Positions 26,051 through 36,200 of a stretch of 40,096 nucleotides of DNA are shown piece after piece. Under the pieces are notes generated by a model, which was not told where the DNA came from, did no database searches, and was given only the letters and a program-made list of their open reading frames with translations. The stretch is taken from assembly GCA_021783135.1 (NCBI GenBank), contig JAJXUE010000029.1:1-40096 (forward strand), written 5' to 3'. The DNA is from Bacillota bacterium. GTDB lineage: Bacteria; Bacillota; Desulfitobacteriia; Desulfitobacteriales; JAJXUE01. The position numbers and the translations under genes are program-made. Every line of letters starts with the position of its first letter. Position 1 is the stretch's first letter.

Positions 26051-26848
26051 ATGCTCCTTACGCGGATTATTACTTCGTTAGTCGGAGCTCCAATCTTATT
26101 ATATCTTATTTATCGTGGCGGTGTGTCAATCCTGGGTGTTACCGTTATCTTAACTCTAATCGGTTTACATGAATTGTTCGCAATGGCGGGAGCACTGGGG
26201 GTGCGAGCCTGGCGAATTTCCGGCTATGTAGCTGCTTTGAGTCTGACAGTCGGCGCATTTGTGCATCACGGTGAAGACTTACCCTTAGTGTTAGTCCTGT
26301 GGTTGATGTACTGTCTAACTTATTTTGTATTTAAGTATCCAAATGTGAGCTTAGCGGAGTTAGCGTTTAACTTTTTGGCTATAAGCTATGTCGGTTTTTT
26401 ATTTGCCCATATTGTATTGCTGCGCAACCTGAGTCAAGGTATGTACCTGACGTTTCTGACCGTAGGGGTCACCTGGGCAACCGATATTGGGGCCTTTTTC
26501 AGTGGTAAAACTTTGGGGAAGCACAAATTAGCCCCTCAAATCAGCCCGAATAAAACAGTGGAAGGTGCCGTGGGCGGTTTGCTGTTTGCTGTGCTGACGG
26601 CAGTGATTATCGGTTATCTGGCGCCAAATCAAAGCCTCACTGTAACGTTTATGGGAGTGTTGGGCTTGGCAGTTGGCTTTACAGGTCAAATTGGCGATTT
26701 GGTAGAGTCTGCAATTAAGCGTTTCGCAGGGATAAAGGATTCGGGTAAAATAATTCCCGGTCATGGCGGAGTATTAGACCGCTTTGACAGCATCTTGTTC
26801 ACTATCCCCATAGCATATTACCTTTTTTTGGTGATAATAATAAGATGA
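26051..26848 (+). CDS. cdsA: Phosphatidate cytidylyltransferase (CDP-diglyceride synthase)
   Basis: CdsA makes CDP-diacylglycerol from phosphatidic acid and CTP, the branch point for membrane phospholipids. The 265-residue protein is highly hydrophobic, with about eight membrane helices. Its end has the family signature KDSGKIIPGHGGVLDRFDS, and TWATDIGAFFSGKTLGKHK and SPNKTVEGAVGG precede it. ATG 26051 with GGCGGTG just upstream is preferred to TTG 26036, which would abut the uppS stop. The following gene starts 10 bases later. Confidence 0.94.
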   Translation: MLLTRIITSLVGAPILLYLIYRGGVSILGVTVILTLIGLHELFAMAGALGVRAWRISGYVAALSLTVGAFVHHGEDLPLVLVLWLMYCLTYFVFKYPNVSLAELAFNFLAISYVGFLFAHIVLLRNLSQGMYLTFLTVGVTWATDIGAFFSGKTLGKHKLAPQISPNKTVEGAVGGLLFAVLTAVIIGYLAPNQSLTVTFMGVLGLAVGFTGQIGDLVESAIKRFAGIKDSGKIIPGHGGVLDRFDSILFTIPIAYYLFLVIIIR

Positions 26849-26858
26849 GGTGTTGGAA

Positions 26859-27965
26859 TTGTCGCCCAAACGCAAGTATTCTCTCGCTGCAAATTTGAAT
26901 CGACTAGCCGTGGTAACCTTGGTCCTAGTGATTCTCAAGACGTTCACTTATTTTTTTGATTCATTTCTTCCAGTTTTCGGACGCATTGTTAGCTCGTTGG
27001 CGGGTGCGCTGCTCCCATTCATCTTGGCTTTATTTTTGGCTTTTTTACTGGAACCGGTGGTTATTCGCGTTTCTAACTTGATTCGCATCAAGCGAGGTTA
27101 CGCATCACTCCTGTCGTTATTGTTAGTTTACGGGGTGCTGGGGTTAGCCTTGTTTGCTTTGATTAATCGCTTACACACGGAATTGTCATATTTGTCTGTT
27201 TCCTTTCCTTCCTACACGGAAATAGTTGCGTACATGTCTGGCAAGATTCAGCTGTTACAGCATTACATAAATCTCAATCCACAGATTAAAACCTCTGTTT
27301 TAAGCACCACGCAAGACTTCTTTAACTATTTGCAAACGTGGGCTTCATCAGCTAGTTTGATACTGCTGAAAGTGCTTGCCGCTTTGCCTGGAACGTTTGC
27401 AGTTGTATTGGTGGCAATCGTAGCCACTTACCTTGTTAGTTCCGATTTCCCGCGGGTAAAATCATTTCTGCACTCTGTCTTTCCGAAGAGTTGGAAGCCC
27501 AACGTACATGTAGTTTCGGGTGATTTAGGCAGTGCGATATACGGATTTCTCCGCGCGGAAGCAACCCTAATCGGTATTACGATGCTTCTGACCACGGTGG
27601 GTCTGGCGATTTTAGGTTTGGACTACGCCTTTACGGTTGGTGTATTGACGGGGTTATTGGACATTGTACCGGTTGTAGGTACCGGAATTTTATTCGTGCC
27701 TTGGATTTTATGGAATCTGGTAATTGGTAATGTGGCCTTTGGGCTGAAATTATTGCTAGTGTGGGGTATTGGTGTAGCTATGCGCCAATTTCTTGAGCCT
27801 AAAATCATGTCCAAAAATATCGGCTTACATCCGTTACCCACTCTTATTTCTATGTATGTAGGCTTAAAACTATTGGGCGGCTGGGGAGTGATCCTGGGTC
27901 CAACCCTGATCATCGTCTACCAGGCGTTGGTTAAGACTGGTTTAATCAATTTCCCCCGGGAGTAG
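26859..27965 (+). CDS. AI-2E family (TqsA/PerM-like, UPF0118) membrane protein
   Basis: A 368-residue protein with about seven or eight membrane helices. It has the UPF0118 layout: two or three N-terminal helices (LVLVILKTFTYF, then LAGALLPFILALFLAFLLEP), a soluble stretch at about 105-165 in a SFPSYTEIVAYM context, and the C-terminal conserved block GLLDIVPVVGTGI, then EPKIMSKNIGLHPLPTLISMY and GWGVILGPTLIIV. Members have been linked to AI-2 or ion export and to sporulation (YtvI); which applies is not clear. TTG 26859 after GAGGTG is preferred to GTG 26850. The gene sits between cdsA and dxr, which are often adjacent in other Bacillota. Confidence 0.85.
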   Translation: MSPKRKYSLAANLNRLAVVTLVLVILKTFTYFFDSFLPVFGRIVSSLAGALLPFILALFLAFLLEPVVIRVSNLIRIKRGYASLLSLLLVYGVLGLALFALINRLHTELSYLSVSFPSYTEIVAYMSGKIQLLQHYINLNPQIKTSVLSTTQDFFNYLQTWASSASLILLKVLAALPGTFAVVLVAIVATYLVSSDFPRVKSFLHSVFPKSWKPNVHVVSGDLGSAIYGFLRAEATLIGITMLLTTVGLAILGLDYAFTVGVLTGLLDIVPVVGTGILFVPWILWNLVIGNVAFGLKLLLVWGIGVAMRQFLEPKIMSKNIGLHPLPTLISMYVGLKLLGGWGVILGPTLIIVYQALVKTGLINFPRE

Positions 27966-27973
27966 GAGGCAGC

Positions 27974-29125
27974 ATGAGCAAGAAAATAGCTATTTTAGGC
28001 GCTACAGGATCTATCGGTAGCCAAACCCTCCAGGTGGTTGACATGTTTCCGGCGGACTTCGAAGTTGTAGCCTTGGCAGCCGGTTCAAATGTCCAACTTT
28101 TAGCTGAACAGGTTGTAAAATATAAGCCCAGACTTGTTGCAGTTATGGATGAAACCAAACTAGCTGAATTTAAACGGGCTGTGGCCGGGCTAGATGTTGA
28201 AGTTGTAGTTGGTTCCGATGGTTTGAATGCAGTTGCCACCATGGCTGAAGTAAACTATGTAGTCAGCGCTGTTTCCGGCCGGATTGGCTTAGTGCCTACG
28301 CTGGCCGCCATCAGAGCGGGAAAAGATATTGGCTTGGCGAATAAAGAAACACTTGTGGCGGCAGGCGCGCTGGTCATGGAGGCAGCCCGAGCATACGGGG
28401 TAAGTGTTCTCCCGATTGATAGCGAACATTCGGCTATATTTCAGTGTCTGGAACGTGAGCGACAAGCTGTAGAGCGTTTAATTCTTACCGCATCCGGTGG
28501 CCCTTTCCTGGGGTATACGCGGGCGCAGCTTCAGAATGTGACTAAAACAGCGGCGCTACACCACCCCAATTGGTCGATGGGCGCCAAGATAACTATTGAT
28601 TCCGCTACCTTGATGAATAAAGGACTGGAAGTAATTGAGGCACACTGGTTGTTTGACATGGCTTGGGATAAGATTTGTGTTATCGTGCATCCCCAAAGCA
28701 TCATCCATTCCATGGTTGAGTATGCCGATGGATCCATTCTGGCTCATCTGGGACAGCCTGATATGCGCATTCCGATTCAGTATGCGTTGACTTATCCGCA
28801 GCGCAGAGCCAATCCTTTGACTAAACTTGACTTAGTGGGCAAAACTCTGACCTTTATGGAGCCTGATCGAGAAACCTTTCCGGCCCTGCAACTGGCTGAA
28901 AGTGCCGGTAGGCGGGGTGGTACGATGCCAGCAGTGATGAACGCAGCTAACGAAGCAGCGGTGGAACTATTACTTCAGGATAGGATTACCTTCACAGCAA
29001 TTACTAAGGTGGTTGAGCTTGTGATGGCGCGCCATCAAGTTATCAATCAACCTGACCTAAGTCAAATACTTGACTCTGACGCATGGGCGCGTGAAGAGGT
29101 TTTGCACACGGCGGCCACTATTTGA
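27974..29125 (+). CDS. dxr: 1-deoxy-D-xylulose 5-phosphate reductoisomerase
   Basis: Dxr carries out the second step of the MEP isoprenoid pathway, turning DXP into MEP with NADPH. The 383 residues show the NADPH site ILGATGSIGSQTLQV, IGLANKETLVAAG, LPIDSEHSAIFQCL with the metal-binding acids, LTASGGPFLG, HPNWSMGAKITIDSATLMNKGLE in two overlapping motifs, and VHPQSIIHSMVEY. Length is typical. The start is ATG 27974 after GTAGGAGG. rseP follows 16 bases later and ispG after that, so two MEP genes and uppS are in one cluster. Confidence 0.97.
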   Translation: MSKKIAILGATGSIGSQTLQVVDMFPADFEVVALAAGSNVQLLAEQVVKYKPRLVAVMDETKLAEFKRAVAGLDVEVVVGSDGLNAVATMAEVNYVVSAVSGRIGLVPTLAAIRAGKDIGLANKETLVAAGALVMEAARAYGVSVLPIDSEHSAIFQCLERERQAVERLILTASGGPFLGYTRAQLQNVTKTAALHHPNWSMGAKITIDSATLMNKGLEVIEAHWLFDMAWDKICVIVHPQSIIHSMVEYADGSILAHLGQPDMRIPIQYALTYPQRRANPLTKLDLVGKTLTFMEPDRETFPALQLAESAGRRGGTMPAVMNAANEAAVELLLQDRITFTAITKVVELVMARHQVINQPDLSQILDSDAWAREEVLHTAATI

Positions 29126-29141
29126 GAGGACGGTGATTCAA

Positions 29142-30200
29142 TTGCTGACAGCTCTCGCTTCAATCTTTGTTTTTGGGCTTTTGATACTTTCGCACGAGTT
29201 AGGTCATTTTTTGGTCGCGAAAAAAACAGGGGTAAGGATATTGGAGTTTAGTATGGGTATGGGGCCGAAACTATTGGGTTGGTCCAAAGGGGATACCCTG
29301 TATGCGTTGCGCTTATTGCCCATTGGCGGGTATGTCCGTATGGCTGGGATGGATCCGGAAGAGGGTAAAGATGAGTTGGCGCCCGCGCATGATCCGGGGA
29401 GCTTCATGAATAAGACTGTCTTGCAGCGGATGGCAATAATTTTCGCCGGCCCGTTTATGAACTTTATTTTAGCAATGGTGTTGTTCGTAATTGTATTTAC
29501 TGCAATTGGTGTACCAACTGATTCAACGAATAATCAGATTGGGTCTGTAATTGCCGGGGGTGCGGCAGCCAAAGCGGGAATAGTCGCGGGGGACCAAATC
29601 GTGGCGATAAACGGTCAACAGACGCCGACTTGGGCTGATTTAACCCAAATAATTCATAACAGCTCTGATAAGCAATTATTGCTTACGGTGCGCCATGACG
29701 CTAAACTTAAGGAGCTTAAGGTCACACCCAAGCTTGATCCGCAATATAAGCAAGGCATGATTGGTATAGCTAATTCAGTAACCTTTATGAAGAAGGGTAC
29801 GCTCGATGCGGCAGGGTTTGGCTTGCAGCGCACCTGGGATTTCACCAAATTTATTGTAGTCAGCTTGTTTGAGATGATTACCGGCAAAATGAAGGCCGAA
29901 GTGGGTGGCCCTGTCGCAATCGTGAGTGCCATTGGCCAGGGAGCAGCTCAGGGATTTGCCAATTTATTGGGTTTAACCGGCATGTTGAGCATCCAGTTAG
30001 GCTTGCTTAATTTGTTTCCGATTCCGGCCTTGGATGGGAGTAGGCTGGCTTTTCTGGCTTTAGAAGGGGTTAGGGGCAAACCAGTCGATCCCAATAAGGA
30101 AAATGTAATTCATTTAATTGGTTTTGCTCTGCTGATTTTGTTAATGATTTTTATTACTTATAACGATGTTACTCGCTTAATTGTGGGGAAGGCGGGATAA
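29142..30200 (+). CDS. rseP: Site-2 protease RseP (RasP)
   Basis: This is an intramembrane zinc metalloprotease that cleaves membrane helices of anti-sigma factors, signal-peptide remnants and division proteins. The 352 residues include the zinc motif HELGH (His18, Glu19, His22) in the first helix, GPKLLGW and MAGMDPEEGKDE, a PDZ domain (about 120-195, AAKAGIVAGDQIVAINGQ), then GGPVAIVSAIGQGA and the second catalytic motif NLFPIPALDGSR. TTG 29142 is chosen because GGTGATT lies just before it and the family begins there. The frame is open further upstream, into dxr. Confidence 0.95.
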   Translation: MLTALASIFVFGLLILSHELGHFLVAKKTGVRILEFSMGMGPKLLGWSKGDTLYALRLLPIGGYVRMAGMDPEEGKDELAPAHDPGSFMNKTVLQRMAIIFAGPFMNFILAMVLFVIVFTAIGVPTDSTNNQIGSVIAGGAAAKAGIVAGDQIVAINGQQTPTWADLTQIIHNSSDKQLLLTVRHDAKLKELKVTPKLDPQYKQGMIGIANSVTFMKKGTLDAAGFGLQRTWDFTKFIVVSLFEMITGKMKAEVGGPVAIVSAIGQGAAQGFANLLGLTGMLSIQLGLLNLFPIPALDGSRLAFLALEGVRGKPVDPNKENVIHLIGFALLILLMIFITYNDVTRLIVGKAG

Positions 30201-30206
30201 GCGGTT

Positions 30207-31286
30207 ATGGACGCAATTATCCGGAGAAAAACACGCCAAATTATGGTTGGCGCGGTTCCGATCGGCGGAAGTGCACCAATCGTAGTGCAGTCGATGACCA
30301 ATACGGACACCAGAGATATCCAGGGTACCTTGGGGCAAATAAACGCTTTACACCGGGCCGGGTGTGAAATTGTCAGGTTAGCGGTGTTAGACCTAGATGC
30401 TGCCAGGGCGCTGCAGACCATCAAACTCAGTTCTCCCGTGCCCTTGATTGCCGACATTCATTTTGATTATCGGTTGGCCCTAGAGGCTCTAGCCGCCGGT
30501 GTGGAAGGCTTACGCTTAAATCCGGGTAATATCGGTGCGGCGTGGAAAGTCAGAGAGGTGGTTCAGGCCGCTAAAGCAAGCAGGATTCCTATTCGTGTCG
30601 GCGTTAATTCCGGCTCGATTGAAAAAGAAATATTGGCCAAATATGGTGGACCCACTGCCCAAGGGATGGTTGAAAGCGCCTTGAAGCACATTCGAATCCT
30701 GGAAGAATTAGATTTTGCTGCAATTAAGGTTTCGCTGAAAGCCTCGCATGTTCCGTTAATGCTTGCTGCATACAGGCTGCTGGCTGGTGAGGTCGATTAC
30801 CCGCTCCACTTAGGGGTAACTGAAGCAGGTACGGTAACTTCAGGCACGATTAAGTCTGCGGTGGGCATCGGCGCCCTGCTGGCTGAAGGAATCGGCGATA
30901 CCATACGGGTATCCTTGACAGGAGATCCCATTCCTGAGATTAAAGTGGCCTATGCAATTCTCCAATCATTGGGCCTGCGGCAGCGTGGCGCGGAAATAAT
31001 TGCCTGTCCTACGTGCGGCAGAACTCAAATTGACTTGACCCAACTAGCGGAACAAGTCGAAGCCAAATTGGCAAACATTACTAAACCAATTAAAGTTGCC
31101 GTGATGGGGTGTGTTGTTAACGGCCCGGGGGAAGCCAGGGAAGCGGACATCGGTGTGGCTGGCGGTCAGGGTGAGGGACTTATCTTTCGCAAAGGTGAGA
31201 TTGTCGCTAAAGTCCCGGAAGATCAGCTGCTTCAAGTTCTATGTCAGTACATTGATCAGCTTAACGACGAGTCCGATACTCTTTAA
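30207..31286 (+). CDS. ispG: 4-hydroxy-3-methylbut-2-enyl diphosphate synthase (IspG)
   Basis: IspG is the [4Fe-4S] enzyme of the MEP pathway that converts MEcPP to HMBPP and needs a ferredoxin or flavodoxin. The 359 residues have a TIM-barrel part (VQSMTNTDTRDI, ADIHFDYRLAL, RLNPGNIG, RVGVNSGSIEKE, HLGVTEAGT) and the iron-sulfur part with Cys267 and Cys270 (CPTCGRTQIDL), Cys302 and Glu309 (GCVVNGPGEAREADIGVAGG). All cluster ligands are present. It is the two-domain bacterial form. The start is ATG 30207, 6 bases after rseP. Confidence 0.97.
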   Translation: MDAIIRRKTRQIMVGAVPIGGSAPIVVQSMTNTDTRDIQGTLGQINALHRAGCEIVRLAVLDLDAARALQTIKLSSPVPLIADIHFDYRLALEALAAGVEGLRLNPGNIGAAWKVREVVQAAKASRIPIRVGVNSGSIEKEILAKYGGPTAQGMVESALKHIRILEELDFAAIKVSLKASHVPLMLAAYRLLAGEVDYPLHLGVTEAGTVTSGTIKSAVGIGALLAEGIGDTIRVSLTGDPIPEIKVAYAILQSLGLRQRGAEIIACPTCGRTQIDLTQLAEQVEAKLANITKPIKVAVMGCVVNGPGEAREADIGVAGGQGEGLIFRKGEIVAKVPEDQLLQVLCQYIDQLNDESDTL

Positions 31287-31332
31287 CTTTAAGTCACATT
31301 ATCTAAATTAGACAGAGAAAGGGTCAATTATT

Positions 31333-33060
31333 ATGCGCGTAAGTCAACTTCTCATACCAACTCTACGAGAAACACCTGCTGAAGCAGAAGTTATAAGCCA
31401 TCAACTCATGTATCGCGCGGGCTTTATACGTAAAACTGCGGCGGGAGTATATACCTATCTGCCCCTGGCCCACCGGGTGATTCAAAAGATATCCCGCATT
31501 GTGCGTGAGGAAATGGACGCCAAAGGCGGTCAGGAAATAATGCTCCCGATAATCCAACCGGCAGAACTCTGGCAAGAAAGCGGGCGTTGGGCTGTGTATG
31601 GGGATGAAATGTTTCGACTTAAAGACAGGCATCAACGTGAATTTTGTCTGGGGCCGACGCACGAAGAAGTGGTTACCGATTTAGTACGCGGTGAAGTGCG
31701 TTCTTACAAACAGTTACCTCTCTTGCTGTATCAAATCCAAAACAAATATCGCGACGAGCGCAGACCGCGTTTTGGTCTGATGCGTGGCCGTGAGTTTATC
31801 ATGAAAGACCTGTATTCTTTTGACCGTGATGCTGCTAATTGCAAACAAAGCTATGCCAAGATGTATGATGCTTATCAGCGCATCTTTAGTCGGTGTGGAC
31901 TGAGTTTTCGCCCGGTTGAGGCTGATGCCGGCGCGATTGGCGGCACAGGTGGTACGCACGAATTTATGGTTTTGGCCGATTCGGGCGAGGCTGGCATCGT
32001 ATATTGTCCTCAATGTGATTATGCCGCAAACGTGGAAAAGGCTGAGTGTAAACCTCAGGTCAAAGCTATTGACGCGACCCCTTCCGCCAAGGAACTTGTG
32101 GCGACACCCGGCGCCAAAACAATAGAAGCGGTAACAAAGTTTTTGCACACCGAGCCAGAATGCTTAATCAAAACGCTGATCTACAGGATTGACGCCAAGT
32201 TGGTTGTGGTGCTGGTGCGCGGGGATCGTGAAGTTAACGAAATTAAATTAAACAATGTCTTTGGCGCCATGACTGTCGAACTGGCTTCCGCGCAAGAGGT
32301 AAACCAACTTTGCAAGTGTGAGACGGGGTATGTGGGTCCGGTGGGACTTACTGAGGTAGAAATAGTGGCAGATGCCGAAGTCCCGCTCATGGTTAATGCA
32401 GTGTGTGGTGCAAACGACAATGGCTATCACTTCAAGGGTATCAAGCCCGGACGTGACTTCACAATCAATCAGGTCGTAGATTTGCGTACCATAGAAGCTG
32501 GTGAACCCTGCCCCAAATGTGGCGAGCCACTGGCAACGGCGCGGGGAATTGAAGTAGGACAGGTGTTTAACCTGGGCACTACGTATAGCGAAAAATTGAA
32601 CGCTAAGGTTCTGGGCGAAAATGGTAAGGAGCAAACGCTTTATATGGGTTGTTACGGTATAGGCGTTACCAGAACCATGGCTGCGGCGATTGAACAAAAT
32701 TATGATCAAGACGGCATAAAATGGCCAATGCCCTTAGCACCCTTTCAAGTCGTGATCGTACCGGTAAATCTCAAGGAGCAAGCAGTCGTGGATGCGGCGG
32801 AAAAACTTTATGCCGAGCTGCTTAAACAGCGCGTTGAGGTGTTAATTGATGACCGTGACGAGCGGCCCGGGGTTAAATTTAAAGACGCTGACCTTGTCGG
32901 TTATCCTCTGCGGGTAACGATTGGAGCCAAAACATTACAAGACGGCAACGTCGAGGTAAAATTCCGCGCTACGGGTCAGGTTGAATTCGTCCCGGTAGAA
33001 GCAGTAGTGGATTTCCTCCAAGTGCAGATTGCCGCTCAACTTGCCAGCTGTGGCAACTAA
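31333..33060 (+). CDS. proS: Prolyl-tRNA synthetase (bacterial type with editing domain)
   Basis: ProS charges tRNA-Pro. The 575-residue protein is the bacterial architecture: class II catalytic core ([17 protein letters not shown], motif 2 [24 protein letters not shown] in part, [14 protein letters not shown]), then the INS editing domain (about 225-390, hydrolyses Ala-tRNA-Pro, [15 protein letters not shown] and [14 protein letters not shown]), motif 3 [14 protein letters not shown] and the anticodon-binding domain (about 465-565, [29 protein letters not shown]). A small CPQC...CPKCG pair is present. The start is ATG 31333, preceded by GAAAGGG. Confidence 0.97.
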   Translation: MRVSQLLIPTLRETPAEAEVISHQLMYRAGFIRKTAAGVYTYLPLAHRVIQKISRIVREEMDAKGGQEIMLPIIQPAELWQESGRWAVYGDEMFRLKDRHQREFCLGPTHEEVVTDLVRGEVRSYKQLPLLLYQIQNKYRDERRPRFGLMRGREFIMKDLYSFDRDAANCKQSYAKMYDAYQRIFSRCGLSFRPVEADAGAIGGTGGTHEFMVLADSGEAGIVYCPQCDYAANVEKAECKPQVKAIDATPSAKELVATPGAKTIEAVTKFLHTEPECLIKTLIYRIDAKLVVVLVRGDREVNEIKLNNVFGAMTVELASAQEVNQLCKCETGYVGPVGLTEVEIVADAEVPLMVNAVCGANDNGYHFKGIKPGRDFTINQVVDLRTIEAGEPCPKCGEPLATARGIEVGQVFNLGTTYSEKLNAKVLGENGKEQTLYMGCYGIGVTRTMAAAIEQNYDQDGIKWPMPLAPFQVVIVPVNLKEQAVVDAAEKLYAELLKQRVEVLIDDRDERPGVKFKDADLVGYPLRVTIGAKTLQDGNVEVKFRATGQVEFVPVEAVVDFLQVQIAAQLASCGN

Positions 33061-33094
33061 TTTAGGTGCTAACTAATAGTGCCGCAAGGCTATA

Positions 33095-33139
33095 CTTGAC
33101 TCTAAGAATTTGGGATATGCCAAAATTCTTAGAGTCAAG
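33095..33139. repeat. Long near-perfect inverted repeat between proS and polC
   Basis: CTTGACTCTAAGAATTT (33095-33111) pairs with AAATTCTTAGAGTCAAG (33123-33139), 17 bp without mismatch, and two GG/CC pairs extend it past one bulge. There is no T-tract on the plus strand. It may be a terminator of the proS transcript or a protein-binding palindrome. Confidence 0.65.
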
Positions 33140-33211
33140 ACTTTAATAACACCAATTTTCCAGTTAAACTAATGGTATGAGTACTTGGTAACGGCTGGAC
33201 GGAGGGAAAAA

Positions 33212-36200
33212 GTGAGCGAAACGAGCTTAGCCTTACTTGATGCCATCGACTGGCAAGATTTTGACCCTGCGATTGCCGGGATTTTGCGGCAGGCCAATAT
33301 TAAAAAGGTGCAGCTGCTAAAGAGTCAGGGAAAGTGGATTGTATATCTCGACTTGGCCGAAATAGTGGACAGGGCGGAATTGTCACGCCTGGCGGATGAT
33401 CTGCGTTCGCTGGTGCCTGGAATTAAATATGTCGAAGTTATCCCCAGCTATCATGCGTGGGGTGGGACCCTGACGGAGCTATACCACAATCATTGGTCAC
33501 AGGTTGTTGCCGCTTTAGCTGAGCGGCTAGCTGCCCTGGCTTCTGTGCAATACCAGATTGATGGGTCAAAGCTGCGTATTGCCACGGCTAATGAGGTTAG
33601 TCTGCAGTTTTTGCAAGCGAAGGGCTGTACCAATTTGGTACCACAATACTTGCGCGAAACCTTTGGTCTAGACGTTCAAGTTGAATTAGTTGTCAATCCT
33701 GACGCGTCAAGGCCGGAAGACATCTTATTGCAGGCGACGGCCACGGAACAAGCTATGTTGGCCCAAATCAGACGTGAAGAAAATGTTCCTGCTACGAAGG
33801 AAAAGCCGCCCGGCGAGGCTATTTTTGGCCGCACTTTTACCAGTGATGCTATACCCTTGCAAGAGGTGCAAGACGAAGAGAGATCAGTTATTCTGCAGGG
33901 TCAGGTATTCGGTTTTGAGTCCCGCTTACTTAAGAGCGGCAGATCGTTAGTGATCTTTAATATTTCCGACAACACCGATTCCATCAGTGTGAAGATATTC
34001 GATGCAGAAAAGGGTACCCTAGCTCAATCTGGCCTTATTCACGACGGTATGTGGGTAAAAGTCCGTGGCCCGGTCCAATATGATAAGTTTTCCCAGGAAC
34101 TTACGCTTATGGCGCGCGATATCATGCCGCATTCGCCGCAGCAACGCCAAGATTTAGCAGCAGAAAAGCGCGTAGAACTGCACCTGCACACCAAGATGTC
34201 CACGATGGATGCCATCGGTGGCGTAACGGATTTGGTTAAGCGGGCGGCCAAGTGGGGGCATCCTGCCGTGGCCATAACTGATCATGGGGTGGTTCAAGCC
34301 TTTCCTGAGGCTGTAGAAGCCGCACAAAAGGCCGGTATTAAGCTGATTTATGGCGTAGAAGCGTACCTGGTAGACGATGATCCGGCCCTAAGCATACCCA
34401 TAGAAAAACGCAAGTCGCGCCACTGTATTTTGCTGGCAAAAAATTCAGTGGGCTTATATAACTTATATCAGTTGATTACTGCATCACATCTCCAGCATTT
34501 TCATCGCACACCGCGTATGCCGAGGAGCTTAATTCAGGCTCACCGTGAGGGATTAATTATTGGTTCGGCTTGTGAGGCCGGTGAACTGATTCGGGCTTAT
34601 TTGGATGGTGCAGACCGGGAAAAACTTAAGCAAATTGCTGGTTTTTATGACTATTTCGAACTTCAACCGGTCGGCAATAATAAATTTCTCGTGAAAAACG
34701 GTACTTTTCATAGCATGGAGCAATTGCGAGATATTAACCGCACCGTGGTAAGCCTAGGGGAGGATCTCGGCCTTCCGGTTGTAGCCACAGGGGATGTCCA
34801 CTTTTTAGATCCTGAGGACGAAGTATACCGCCGCATCCTTATGGCGGGCAAAGGGTTCGAGGATGCTGATGATCAGGCGCCCTTATATTTTAAGACTACC
34901 CAGGAGATGCTGGAAGAGTTTAGCTACTTAGGGGAGGCTAAGGCTACGGAGGTAGTAATAGCTAATCCGCGTGGGATTGCGGACCAGATCGAACAATTAA
35001 AGCCGTTTCCTGACGAGCTGTTTTCACCGGTTATTCCCGGTGCCGAGCAGCAAATTCAGGACATGACCTTGAGCAAGGCGGCAGAATTGTATGGCAATCC
35101 TTTGCCCATAGTCGTGCAAAAGAGAATAGATAAAGAGTTAAATTCGATTATCCATAACGGCTTTTCCGTGCTCTATCTAATTGCCCATCTACTAGTAAAG
35201 AAGTCGAACGAAGACGGCTATTTGGTCGGTTCACGTGGTTCAGTAGGTTCATCACTTGTAGCAACATTTACCGGCATCACGGAAGTTAATCCATTGCCAC
35301 CCCATTATCGTTGCCTCAACTGTAAACATAATGAGTTCATTGAAGACGGCACGTACGGTTCCGGTGCGGATATGCCGGATAAAAATTGTCCTTCCTGCGG
35401 TGGGGTATTAGCTAAGGATGGGCATGACATTCCGTTTGAAACTTTCTTGGGGTTTAAGGGGGACAAAGTACCTGATATTGACCTTAATTTTTCCGGCGAC
35501 TATCAAGGCCGGGCCCATAAGTTTACGGAGGAGTTATTCGGCAAAGAAAATGTTTTTCGCGCCGGAACGATTGCCACAATTGCCGACAAAACCGCATTTG
35601 GATTTGTGAAGAATTATCTGGAGGAGCGGGGAATTAAGGTTAGAACGGCTCATATGACTCGCTTGGTGAATGGTTGTACAGGTGTTAAACGGACTACAGG
35701 CCAACATCCAGGTGGGCTGATGGTTATTCCCAAGGAATGCCGCGTACACGACTTTACACCTTTGCAAAGACCTGCTGATGATGTGAAGTCAGATACGATT
35801 ACGACCCATTTTGATTATCACTCCATTTCAGGACGATTGGTTAAGTTGGACATCCTGGGACATGACGATCCAACGGTAATAAAAATGTTAGAGGATTTGA
35901 CTGGGGTTGATGCCAAGCAAATTCCTCTTGATGAGCCCCAGGTAATGTCGTTGTTTTCTTCGCCCCAAGCCCTCGGTGTTTTGCCGGAAGACATTAACTC
36001 TGTCACAGGAACGTTTGGTATTCCGGAATTTGGTACTAAGTTTGTCAGGCAGATGTTAGAGGATACCCAGCCGCGAACATTTTCCGATTTGGTGCGAATA
36101 TCCGGTTTGTCGCATGGAACGGATGTCTGGTTAGGGAATGCTCAGGATTTAGTACGGAGCGGTACCGCGAATATTGCGGATATTATTGCCTGTCGTGACG

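Noticed and set aside
31287-31332. T-box riboswitch before proS
   Set aside because: Only 46 bases separate ispG and proS, too short for a T-box, and no TGGNACCGCG-type motif is seen.
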